Assembly (NCBI GenBank): GCA_015680685.1
Contig: MNCI01004504.1
Span: 663,847 to 727,846 of the forward strand
Length of the DNA stretch: 64,000 nt
Source: Gnetum montanum
Lineage: Eukaryota > Streptophyta > Gnetopsida > Gnetales > Gnetaceae
Reading direction: 5' to 3'
In this document: piece after piece, positions 32,868-43,548 of the stretch
How the letters are laid out: the number at the start of each line of letters is the position of its first letter
How positions within the stretch are numbered: position 1 is the stretch's first letter
Made by a program: the position numbers and the translations under genes
Notes under the pieces: generated by a model
The model's database searches: none
The model's input: the letters and a program-made list of their open reading frames with translations, nothing else
Told to the model about the DNA's origin: nothing

Positions 32868-33644
32868 TGATGAGCCGCGATATCACATACACGATATTGC
32901 GTCCTGCCTCATCTTCTATAAATAAGAGGCGGTGCCCTTTGTTCAAGGTAGTTAGACTTAGACCCTTAGCCAGATTCTTGCATTTTAGTCATTCCAAAGT
33001 TATAATTATTTCTGTGTGCCTGTAGTAGAAGTCATCGAGTGAACAGATCTTTATTTGAGCAATTTGTACTTGAGCACAATTTTGTGTATGACAATAAAGA
33101 CGAAATTTGATAAACCTTGCAGCATACAGATTAAGCTAATTAGTGATTAATTATGGTTTAATGTTTAATGCTTTCCTAGTTAATTAATATATCTCTCAAC
33201 CTTCAACCCCCTTAGTTAAGTATTCTCCGTACGACCACTTCAAGCATGTGTGTAGCGCTTGGTAACCCAGTAATGATTAGCATTTGGTAATCCCAACAGC
33301 ATTGCACTAGTTTAGGATGTGTACGGAAAGTGGGAACGGATACTAGTGTTAGAAACATCTAGAAACTAGTTAATGAATAGTTAAGATAAATTATCCACTT
33401 AGTTCTCTCCCTCTCCTTTATTAGCAGAAGATATAAAAAATGTAAAAGCTATAAAAATCGTATACCTCAAGCTTACTTAACCATACAACCGTGACAATAC
33501 AAGTAAGTTTGGAAAGACAACAATTGATTAACCACGAGTGTTCCATTAAGGCGCGTAAGCACTTAGTCCTTGGAGTTCGACCGGATTGTGCATGAAATGC
33601 TCATATTCGTATGGTTGAGTGTAGGGGTACCTCACCACTCATCA
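32868..33644 (+). repeat. 3' LTR of the Athila-like element
   Basis: 777 bp. TATA box CTATAAATA at 32916-32924. It carries two GATATC-type palindrome units where the 5' LTR has five. It ends CACCACTCATCA and is followed by the TTCAC duplication. Confidence 0.93.
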
Positions 33645-33890
33645 TTCACCATATCAAAAAAGAGTATTTGAAGCTACTTCAAAGGGAACGAATTATGCAG
33701 GACAAGAGAATAGAACCTATGATTCCAAATCCTAGTGTTATTCAAGAAATAGAGTTGCTAATAATCCTAGGATGATTTAGGAGAATAGAGGAATTTGCAA
33801 TAATCAAGGAAGAGATGGAAGACCTATGAATTAGGGTTAGATCTTTTATATGCTAAGAGATATAGAAGAGCATTCTAGCACTGTGATTAA
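33645..33890 (+). pseudogene. Gag of the Tekay-like element, 3' portion
   Basis: Resumes the zinc knuckle (HIKKEYLK) right after the nested element, then a glutamine/asparagine-rich end (QDKRIEPMIPNPS). Its frame leads towards the protease. Confidence 0.65.
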
Positions 33891-36800
33891 GATTGACAGT
33901 ATGTTTAATGCATAGCCTATCCTTATTTTTTTTCGATCGTAAAGCAAGTCATTCTTTTATTAATAGTCAAATAGTGGAAATTTTAAATTTTATATTTGAA
34001 AAATTTAAAATTTCATTATTTGTTCAAGTTGTGGGACATAGTGAATATATAGTAGAATATGAATGTAAGGAGCTTCTACTAAAGATACAAGATAAGGATT
34101 GAAATGTAGATTTATTTATTATGGAGTTAGAAGAACATAATATTAATTTAGGAAATTTTTCGTTAAGTATACATAATAGTTTTCTTTACTACAAGACTAA
34201 GACAATTTAACTAGAGTTATAGCTAAAGGAAGGTCAATTAAAGTTGATTTAATTTTTTCTAAGAATTTCATGAAAATGATTAGGAAAGGACATACCTATT
34301 TTATGGTTGTTGTTAAATCTAAAAATAATAAATATGGTATAATTGATATTCCAATACTCAATGAATTTCCAAATGTATTTACAAAAAATTTACCAGGGCT
34401 ACCTCTACTAGAGGTAGAGATCACTCTTAAACTAGGAACAAAGCTAATTTATAAGACATTGTATCAAATGTCCTTAGCAAAGCTCAAGATACATGTGTAA
34501 GAACTTTTAAATCAAGGTCTTATTTGACATAGTATTTCTCCTTAGGATGCACTAGTGTTATTTGTGAAAAAGGAAGATGAGAATTTAAGGGTATGCATTG
34601 ATTACAAATGGTTGAACCAAGTTACTATTAAGAATAAATATCCTTTACTTTGAATAGATGATTTATTTGATGAGTTGAGGGATGTAGCTATAGTTTTTAA
34701 AATGGGTATAAAGTTTAGATATCATAAACTTAGAATTAAAGAAGAAGATGTTTCGAAGACTACATTTAGGATAAAATATGGGCATTATAAATTTCTTACA
34801 TTGCCATTTAGATTAACAAATGATCTTGCAGTATTTATGCATTTTATGAAAAGTGTATTAAGGCCTTATCTAGATAAATTTGTAATAGTATTTATTGATG
34901 ATATTTTGCTATATTTTAAAAGTAAGAAGAAATTTGTGAAACATTTGAAAAAAGTATTACAACTATTGAGACAAAATCAATTATATGATTAATCCTCTAA
35001 GTACTCATTTTGGAAAAAGGAAGTATAATAACTTAGTTACATAGTATCAAAATTAGGGATAATAATTGACCCAATGAAGACTTAAGTAATTTGGGATTGG
35101 CCAAGGTCTAGTGCTGTAATAAAAGTGAGAAGTATCTTAGGATTAGAAAATTACTATTGAAGATTTGTTAAAGGTTTTGCTAGAATTGCATCTCCTCCAA
35201 CTAAGATATTAAGAAAGGATTAGTCATTTTAGTGGGCAAAAAATGTGATTAATAATTTTCTAAATTAAAGAAATAACTTACATTAGCTCCTATTTTAGTA
35301 TCACCAACCCTAGGTAAACCATTAGATGTATGTACCAATGCTTCAAATGAAGGATTAGGATGCATCCTCCTGCTAGAAGGACATGTTATTATTTATAATT
35401 CTCAACAACTAAAGAATCATGAAGTTAGATATCCTATGCATGATATGAAGTTAGTAGCTATTATTTTTGCACTAAAGATATAAAGACATTATTTATTTTG
35501 GGAGAAACTAACTTTAAAGATAGACAATAAGGGTTTGCAATATCTTATGACCTAGCCATAATTAAATTTATGGTAAAGAAGATGGATTCAATATTTGTAG
35601 ATTTTGATTTTACTATTGAATGTCATCCTAGAAAAGTAAATGTAGTAGTAGATGCACTTAATAAGAATATTGGAAGGATAAATAACTTGGTCATGCAATT
35701 AAGATTAATGGGTGGGATTATTGAATAAAAAAATTTAGATATTTGGTACTAAGAAAAGCTTTAAAAATTACATAATATTTCTTCTAATTATTTACAAAAA
35801 TTAGAAAAGGATGAGTTAAGATTTAAAGGAAAATTATATGTACCCAAAGTAGTAAGGCAGAAACTATTGAAAGAGGCTCATGCTAGTAGATATCAAATGC
35901 ATCATGGAGATCATAAAATATTTCAAATCTTAAGAAGGAAACATTAGTGACCTAAGATGAAGTAAGAGATAGTTGAATTTATTTCTAAATGCTAAATTTG
36001 TCAACAAGTTAAAGCTAAACAGTAGAAACCAAAAGGACTACTACACATTCATGACATATCTCAATGGAAGTAACAGGTTAGTAGTATGAACTTCATTTTA
36101 GCATTACCAAAGATAAGAAGGAAACATAAAGAAATATTGATAGTGATGGATTTGTTAACAAAATATTTTCATTTTCTTGCTACTCACTCCATTACACCCA
36201 TTGAGAATATTGCTAAGTTATTCATCAATGAGATTGTCAAATTACATGGGATTCTAGATAAGATAATATCTAATATGGATCTTAAGTTTATCCTAAGATT
36301 TTGGCCAGTATTTTAAGCAAATCTCGGTACTAAATTAAATATAATTTTTTCTTATCATCCTCAAGAATATGGGCAAATAGAGCAAGTAAATCAAGTCTTA
36401 GAAGACATGATCCAGGCTTATAAACTTTAATACAAGAAGGACTATGATGAAATATTATCTTTATGAGAATCTGCTTATAACAATAATTATCATACAAGTA
36501 TCAAAACCACTCCTTATGAGATACACTATGGTAGATCATGTTAATCACTTATATGTTGCACTACTATGGAAGATATAATGCAGTTAAGCACAAAATTTAT
36601 TGATGAAACCACAAGGTAGGTTCACACAGTCTAAGGGTATATTAAGGCTATTCAAGATAGATACACTAAGTATGATAACTTTAGAAGCAAACCTTTTGAA
36701 TTTTAAGTTGATGATTATATCTTCGTGAAAGTATCTCCAATGAAAGGATTGATGAGATTTGGGCAAAAATGCAAGTTAACTTTGAGATATATAGGTTTAT

Positions 36801-37132
36801 TTGAAATAGTCAAAAATATTAGAAAAGTAGCATATCAATTAGCTTTGCCACCAAGTTTAGGAGAAATTCATAATTTATTTCATATTTTTCTCTTAAATAA
36901 GTATGTTCCAAATAAAAGATATGTTATACAATGGGTAGAAATAAATCTACAACCAAATAATACAAAGAATATCCCATAAAAACTATAAATAGAAAAGAAA
37001 ATTAACTACATAGTAAAGTAATTCCTATGATGAAAGTTCTTTGGGAACAACATAGAAATCAAAAGGTAACTTGAAAAAATGAAGTAGATATGAGAACTAA
37101 ATTTTCTCACATTTTCCAAGAGGAAAATTCTT
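33891..37132 (+). pseudogene. Pol of the Tekay-like element (PR-RT-RH-INT-chromodomain-type end)
   Basis: Protease remnant at 33900-34100 (FFDRKASHSFINSQ, where DSGA-HSFI is expected, so the active site is lost). Reverse transcriptase at 34370-35030: [56 protein letters not shown] and the catalytic FIDDILLY (about 34890). RNase H at 35310-35680 (LKNHEVRYPMHDMKLVAIIFALK). Integrase at 35860-36770: HHCC part with HHGD...CQQVKAK, core VMDLLTKYFHFL, then LHGILDKIISNMDLKF. After QLALPPSLGEIHNLFHIFLLNKYVP (36830-36910) comes KVLWEQHRNQKVTWK--VDMRTKFSHIF (37030-37120), which matches the Tekay-type chromodomain end. Numerous stops. Confidence 0.85.
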
Positions 37133-37146
37133 GAAGGAGGGGAGGA
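37133..37146 (+). other. Polypurine tract of the Tekay-like element
   Basis: GAAGGAGGGGAGGA abuts the 3' LTR start TGTCATAACC. This is the expected primer for plus-strand DNA synthesis and fixes the LTR boundary at 37147. Confidence 0.85.
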
Positions 37147-37539
37147 TGTCATAACCTAAAAAATTGCATAGGTTTAATTATTTAATTTAATGTATGTGAT
37201 TACTTCTTTAATGTTGTTAGATGTATTTCAATAGATTAGCTCTAATTTTCTTGTTTAATCATAGGATTATATTACTATTATTGTTGTCAATTAGTTAGTT
37301 AGTTTTTTACATAAGTGAATACAATCTATTTGCTAGAGTATTTTGTTAAAGTTTTATATCCTTTATTTTACTACTATTAAAGCTCAATCATAGATATACT
37401 ATATATTTTATAATTAAATGTTAAAATTCAATTACCCCTAAAATATTTTATATTATCATGCCTTTGCAAGTATTTGGCTATGCATATTTTATTCTTTATG
37501 CACATTCAATTATGTATATTCAATCTTTATTATGTACAT
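37147..37539 (+). repeat. 3' LTR of the Tekay-like element, part 1
   Basis: Aligns with 13975-14590 less some indels. It ends at the TACAT copy of the target duplication of the next insert. Confidence 0.88.
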
Positions 37540-38479
37540 TGGAGTAGGAATACCTCTTCTAATTCCATTTGTTCTACCCTATAGATGGTTAATGTAGGTT
37601 TTGGGAAGTTGGAGAGACATCTTACGAATCAAAGATATGTCTGCACTAAGTGTAGGCACCTTGAAGGAGATGCCCTAGGTTCAGGGGAGACATCTTAAGT
37701 TTGTTGTAGTCATCTATCCTAGATTCAAGTAAGACATCTCAATTTAGAGTTAGGATATCTCATAGATTAAGAGACATCCAAACTAAGGCATCTTACATAT
37801 AGGTGAGACATCTTAGCTACCCTATAGATGTGCCACACCCAAGTCAGACATCCCACATGCAAATTGTGTTTATCAACAAGATGATCCCAAAAAGGCTAAA
37901 GACGACCCATACTGCTCAAGAAACATCTAAGTTAGGTGTTCCAAATTGAGAAATAACTAAAAAAGAGGAGAAAAAGATGGAAATAGCCAAGGATCATTCA
38001 ATTGAGTTGGGGAAAGATTTCTAGGTTTCTTATCTTTCCTTTGTCAATAAATATTGATGTTGTTTCTTCATGAGATGTCATAACGAGAGTATAATAAGTG
38101 CCATGAGAGTACATGTGAAGAGTGCATGAGTGTGTATGGAACTCTTAATCAATTGTGTTTTTTTTTTTTTTGGCCTAGTTTCTCTTGCATACTTACATGT
38201 TGAGATCTTCGTCTTGAGTTATGAGAGATATTCTCTTTTGGTTGTGGCTTGCATTAAGAACAACCATTCTGTGGTTGTAAAGCCTCATGTTCTGCAGCAT
38301 CATTTGAGTGTGTTTGAGTGTTTTGAATATTTTATGGGTTGTGGAACCCTTTTGAAATCATCTTTGTAATAATTAAAGATAGCTAATTTTCTTTTTTTCT
38401 AGCATATTGATTTATCTTTTCATAATATCTAGATTTAGTAGGTTGGAAGGTTAATTTCTATTGCAGTGAATCTTCTCCA
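37540..38479 (+). mobile_element. Solo-LTR-like insertion absent from the 5' LTR
   Basis: 940 bp present only in the 3' LTR. It starts TGGAGTAGG and ends CTTCTCCA, with 5-bp inverted ends TGGAG/CTCCA. It is bracketed by TACAT (37535-37539) and TAGAT (38480-38484); the empty site in the 5' LTR reads ATATAGATTCAA. TG...CA ends plus a 5-bp duplication fit a solo LTR of an unidentified family. It holds six AGACATC(T/C)-type repeats (37613-37855). No coding domain was recognised in the open frame at 38130-38369. Confidence 0.7.
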
Positions 38480-40681
38480 TAGATTCAGTTATGCATCTTT
38501 TATATTTATTATGCACATCTGATTATATATTATGATATTTATGGAAAAATTTTGAAACCTACCCCTACCTAGATCATATCTCTTATTACATTTTGCTTTT
38601 AATCTAGGATTCAGAGTTCATTTTTAATTATAATTAAATATTGCATAAATTAGTTTTGTTACAAAAGTACTTTAGAATGATGTCCTAGCTAGTATTTGAC
38701 CTTGCCATTGTATTCAAAACATTTGAAAATGTTAGCTTTGATCTTTAGTTTACTAAAATTAGAGTTATCATTCTCGAGATATCACATTTTCTAGTTTTCT
38801 AAAAATACTCTAAAGTCTCAACATTTGAACATGGTGACTATGATAAGTGAAGCTTAGATCTGATTTTAGCATACAACTAAGTAGAGCACTTGATAAGGAT
38901 CTTGTAGGTTCAAACTAAATTTGATTTGAAGTTCATATATAGCTATTATGAGTGTTTAAGCACTAAGAGTACTAATTAAGATGAATAAAACTAGAAAATA
39001 AACTTATAAAAGTGAAAATGTTAAAAAGATAAAAGTAAAAATCAAAATTATTTTAGAAAGAAAAGATGGTTGAAAGAACCCATATGAACATGGAAGAGTT
39101 ATAGGAAAACTATAATACTATAACTTATATGATATACGTATAAAACATAATATATCCCACTGTCTTATTTGTTTACATCACCTTGTTGCCATATCAAGTT
39201 TGGTTTTCTATTTCTAAAATAGAAACTTTTTCCATCATGTTTTCTCATTTGAAAATTATTTTTTGTCCTTTCTTCTTAATTTTCAACTCCATTTCATCCT
39301 AGTTTCTTTCATTCTAAGATTATTTCTTCTATTTCTGAACATGTACCAAGCATGGGTGTTGCATTGCATGTGATTCTTTTACTTATAAATATATTTTGCT
39401 CTTCAACACGTCTCATTTTAATTCATAGAGGATTTCTAGCATGTTAATTTAAAGAAAAGTAAAAGCTCATTTTAGACATCTTGGTAGAAAGGAAAGAAAA
39501 TAAAAAGATTCTGAAAGTTTTGCCAACACAAGTAAGAAAGCTTATTTTACTTTTCTTTTTATGTGGCTCTCCTATTTTATTATAGATTTTGTATGTTTTA
39601 TTTTTGCTTTCTAGCTTTTAGTTATTCTTTTAAAATTTAATCATTAAGCTAATATTTTATGAAATTTTTGTTAATTTTAGCTTATTTTTATATGAAAATT
39701 TATGTTGTATTCTTGTCCAGACCATTTTATATCTTTTGGATGAATTTTTGAAATTGTAGAAACTTTGCCAACTTGCTTCTCATATATTTTATGATTATTT
39801 TGGATCAGCTCTTGATATAAATTAGATCTTAGGAGAATCTTTATAGAGTTTTGGCCATTATAAAAATATTTTGATTTTTTTGAATAAAATAATAATATTT
39901 ATGAAATCAATTTTTCGTAGTTGATAATAGGAGCTAAAAATATTTTATATACCCCTCTCTACATGTAGTAGTAGAGTGTTATTTAGTGGGATCCACCTCA
40001 TGAGAATAAGGATTTGGATGGATTTCATATCTTAGATTTTCATTTGTAAGTTCATGCAAGGTTGGAAAACTAGTCAAGAGCATGACACGAAGTAGTTGAG
40101 TCTAGTGGTGTATAGTGAAGCATAGCCAAAATTTATCCTTTTGATGATATGTTTAGCTTGACAATTAAAGATATTAGTAGTAAGGCTATTGCCAAGACTT
40201 GACCATGAGTGGCTTGTTTGGGATTACAAGGATAGTCTAATGATAGTAATAAAATTATTTCAAGACCCATCAATATATTCCTTTGGCAATGAAGATAATC
40301 AAGAGCTAGCCTTCGGAGATGTCTTGATAAAATATATACTCTTGAATTTTTATTGGACAAACTTGTGATATCTTTGGATATTAAATAATTAAAAGGATAA
40401 TGTAATGATGGCAGTAAGGCTATTCTAAGACATTTTAGTATATTTCTTTGGAAATGAGGATAATAAAGATCTAGCCTTTAAAGATACCTAGATAAATATA
40501 TATTCTTTGGAATTTTGAAATTTTTTTGCATAAAACATTCTAAATATTTGGTTGGAAACCTTTGTCTACCTTGTATCCTAAGAATTTTGACCCACAACCT
40601 TTATACTCCATGAAGAAGAAAATAAAACAATCTTTTTTATTTGATGGATTTTGACTCTTTTTACATTTTAATGCAAAGAAC
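38480..40681 (+). repeat. 3' LTR of the Tekay-like element, part 2
   Basis: Aligns with 14570-15652 joined to 21118-22250 of the 5' LTR. It includes the uninterrupted site (GTTTTGCCAACAC, about 39520) for the gag-only copy 1 insertion. Homology stops at GCAAAGAAC (40681). Confidence 0.85.
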
Positions 40682-40729
40682 TAGTGCAAAGTGGTTAATG
40701 CAAAGAACTAGTTAAAACATTTTAATGCA
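40682..40729. other. Deletion junction with templated filler DNA
   Basis: Between the Tekay LTR and the truncated gag-only LTR lie about 48 bp made of re-copied flank: TTAATGCAAAGAACTAG and ACATTTTAATGCA each occur twice within 40663-40729. The deletion removed the equivalent of 22251-22866 of the Tekay LTR and about 155 bp of the nested LTR. The pattern fits error-prone end joining with local template copying. Confidence 0.75.
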
Positions 40730-41550
40730 TGTCACGTATGGTTTAGTCCAAAGTGAGGTGTATGATGTGATCCTAAACTAGTGCTACTCCTAGAGATAAT
40801 GGAAAATAATCTTGATTAAACTAATAACAAATAGGAAATGAAGTCTAAGCTAGCCTAAGTGCGATGAGCATCTGTTCCTTAATCATCTGTACACATCTTG
40901 AACCTCATGCATGACTACTACTGGGATTACCAAGCGTAGATCCTAGGTATGCTACTGGATTACCAAGTAGTCACACTTAAATGCTCGTGATTAAGTCGTA
41001 CTCATTCTGCAGTTAACAACAAGAATAGTAAATGATGGTAAAGAAACATTAACTAAGAAAACAATAAATAAAAATAATAATTAAATAATTAAAAATAAGT
41101 AAATGCTACAATGATGAAGTAATCTCGATCTTTATTGCCGATCATGTGCGTGTCCAAGTACGTCACACTCGAATAAAGGTTCTGTACAATTACAAGCATC
41201 ACACTACGGGCATGCACTTGGGAGAATAATCTAATTCTTGCAGAAACAAACTACAAGAGCTTCGCTACAACTACCAAAAAGATGCCTAAGTGTGGCGGGT
41301 GCATGCTTATTTATAGCTAAAAATAGATTTTGCGTAAACAGGGCCGCGTCGATGCATGTGTGGATGCATCGATGGGGCCACGTCGCGCAACCGCATATAT
41401 GGGGCCCCGTATACGCAGCCTAGTTAATGTAGCCCCGATATCGGGGGTCCAATAATAGGGGTCTGATAATAGGAGTCAGACTTTGTGTCTTGTATCAGGG
41501 TTTCGATAATAGGGGTCTGATAACAGGACCTAACAAACCATGACTCATCA
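40730..41550 (-). repeat. Truncated 3' LTR of gag-only copy 2
   Basis: Starts abruptly at TGTCACGTATGG; the TGATGAGTGGCGAGG end is missing. It ends GACTCATCA, followed by the purine tract complement TACCCCCAC. Compared with copy 1 it has about 95 extra bp at the U3 end with short 'aataggggtctgataa' repeats. Confidence 0.88.
41395..41414. promoter_or_regulatory. U3 palindrome upstream of the LTR TATA box
   Basis: ATATATGGGGCCCCGTATAC, two transitions from the full palindrome, one of them a CpG-to-TpG change. It is about 80 bp from the TATA box (minus strand, near 41308-41316). Confidence 0.55.
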
Positions 41551-41569
41551 TACCCCCACGACTAAATAA

Positions 41570-42162
41570 CAACTCATCCTTGAGTCAAAGAAAGTGAGGA
41601 ACAAGTTCAATTGATTACACAGTGGATAGGTATGGGATTATTAACTGACTAGGAATTTATTCATGCTACAGTGGAGAATCAAACAAAATTTGGACACAAA
41701 CACAAAAGACAAAACTTGTGGAACTCATGGGGTTCTTGGTAGTGGTGGCTCCTCCATGGGTGCCTTTCCTTTGTCCTATGCATTAGGCTTTTGAGATTGA
41801 TACCATTGAAGAAGAACCTGACATTTCTCCTCTTCTATCTGAGGATTATGAGCTGTCCATGCTGATGTTCTAATGTTTAATGAAGTCAGCATTTCCCATG
41901 GGCACGGTAGCTATGGGAATACTTGATTAGCCTTGACATGCCATGCCATAGATAGTTGTTGTTCCTCTTCATAGGCTTGGGCCCCGACCTCTCCACCTTT
42001 TTCTTGGCTAGCTTATGTAGTGATAGGAGGTCCCTGATGGATGTTGAATGATTGTGCCTCCTGCTCCACACGTTCTACATAAGGTACTTAGCTTTTGCCT
42101 CTCCGTGGGTGTTTAATTGCACCTTGAGAAGGTCCTCCTTGTTGTCCTCTTTCTAGGGCCAT
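41570..42162 (-). pseudogene. Second sense reading frame of gag-only copy 2, function unknown
   Basis: ATG at 42162 opens a frame related to the one at 17152 in copy 1 (QQGGPS then a basic stretch). It includes PYVERVEQEAQSFN, MAWHVKANQVF and SSMVSISKA, with stops between. No family recognised. Confidence 0.35.
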
Positions 42163-43548
42163 CTATAATCACACAAAGATCAATTGTTAGCAAGGTTATT
42201 GAAAGAAGTTCAATTATTTCATACCTTACTTACTGCCTTAAGTAATTGTTGAATTCTTTGCTTAGTATGATTTTAGAGTTAGAAAGTTTTTCAAGGAAGT
42301 TTCCCTAAAAGTTTAATGTTGGGCCTGGTTTGTTTAGGTGACACATCAAAGGACACATAATGGTTTTGAGGAATGTTTGATAAAATGATGACAAAGGAAA
42401 GAATAGATTTGACAATGAAGTACTTGGAGGGTATAAAATGATGTAGTGGTGTGCAACAATTACAAATTACAAAAGTCATGCAAGTGGGTCCTCCCCAAAG
42501 TAAGTTCCAACCTATAATGCCCTTGCGTAACCACATCTTAAAATGTCCATAGGTACTAGAAGGGTTAAATGTAATCTATACCGATGCAACAAAACACACA
42601 CATGTAGATACCACCGTGATGAGGTATGAATTCAATGCTACATAAGACATGAGTCACAAATACACGAATAGCGAGATGGGATGAATCGGAGAAGGGATTG
42701 TAGGGATTGGGATGTGAGGTAACTGACTCAGGGCACAATGAATCTTGAGTGTAGGGCATGATTAATGTGTCATTAGCTCGTTGCTCCAAAATCAATACCA
42801 AGTCCATTCCTCTAATCAGTGACATCACATTGTTTCATCCAATGATGGACAACCGTAAGAGCACCATGATAGCAAGGCGTACAATCACTTGGCATTTTGT
42901 GCAAGGGAGGAGTGACTTGGAATTTATTTGTGGCATACTTTTTGTTTGGCTGCTTTGGCACACTCTTTTTCTCTCTTTTTTTTATGAAGTACTTAATCCA
43001 GAGAAGCCACCTACCTTCAGGCATGGGTGCATGTCTTTCCAATGGGACCCCCTAGAATAGCGTTAGGTTTTTTATTGGATGCCTTTAATACTCTTACTCC
43101 CATTTTCCATTAGATCTACAAGGATCTTAGTACAACCAAGCTACATGATAGCACCAACAGATGTCACCAAAGAGAATTCACAAGTCCCCTTGATGTCACA
43201 CCTTGGCCATTCCCTCTTAGTCCATCCTTCTTCGCTCTAGGCATAATGAGCACAAAATTACTTTTAAGTTTTATGATGACAAGAATATCATCATACCGAA
43301 AGTAAAACCTCTTATTAATAGAATGGTTGGGTGGATGTGGTGGGTTCACTGTCCAAATAATTAATCACCTGAGACTTGATAGCATAGAATAACACCTCAA
43401 CCAAAGAGCCACATGAGTGTTTTATTTGTAGATGAGATTACTCATAAAAAGATAAAAAAAATAAAAAAATAAATTAAAAGGTGAAAAACTAGGAAACAAA
43501 AAGTTAAAAAATTAAAGAAATGAAAAAACATTTATTAATTTTGTGTTG
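42163..43548 (-). other. Non-coding interior of gag-only copy 2
   Basis: Matches 17153-18119 of copy 1 where that is sequenced, and supplies the about 560 bp hidden by the N run there. It contains the T-rich (element sense) tract at 43435-43530. Reading frames here are short and not shared in frame. Confidence 0.55.

Larger units (their letters stand above)
23981..33644 (+). mobile_element. Full-length Athila-like LTR retrotransposon (gag-pol)
   Basis: 9664 bp with perfect 5-bp target duplication TTCAC (23976-23980 and 33645-33649). LTRs of 828 and 777 bp end TGATGA...TCATCA. A tRNA-Asp primer site follows the 5' LTR, and CATGGGAGTA precedes the 3' LTR. Gag, protease, reverse transcriptase, RNase H and integrase follow in the Gypsy order. 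The reverse transcriptase box FMDDF, the block LDGYSGYNQI and the C-X2-C-X3-H-X4-C knuckle point to the Athila side of the Athila/Tat group. Frameshifts and stops make it inactive, but it is less decayed than its host element. Confidence 0.93.

Noticed and set aside
23981-33644. Endogenous pararetrovirus or a virus-derived insertion
   Set aside because: Clear LTRs, target duplications, primer sites and an integrase show LTR retrotransposons; no movement-protein or coat-protein motif was seen anywhere in the window.
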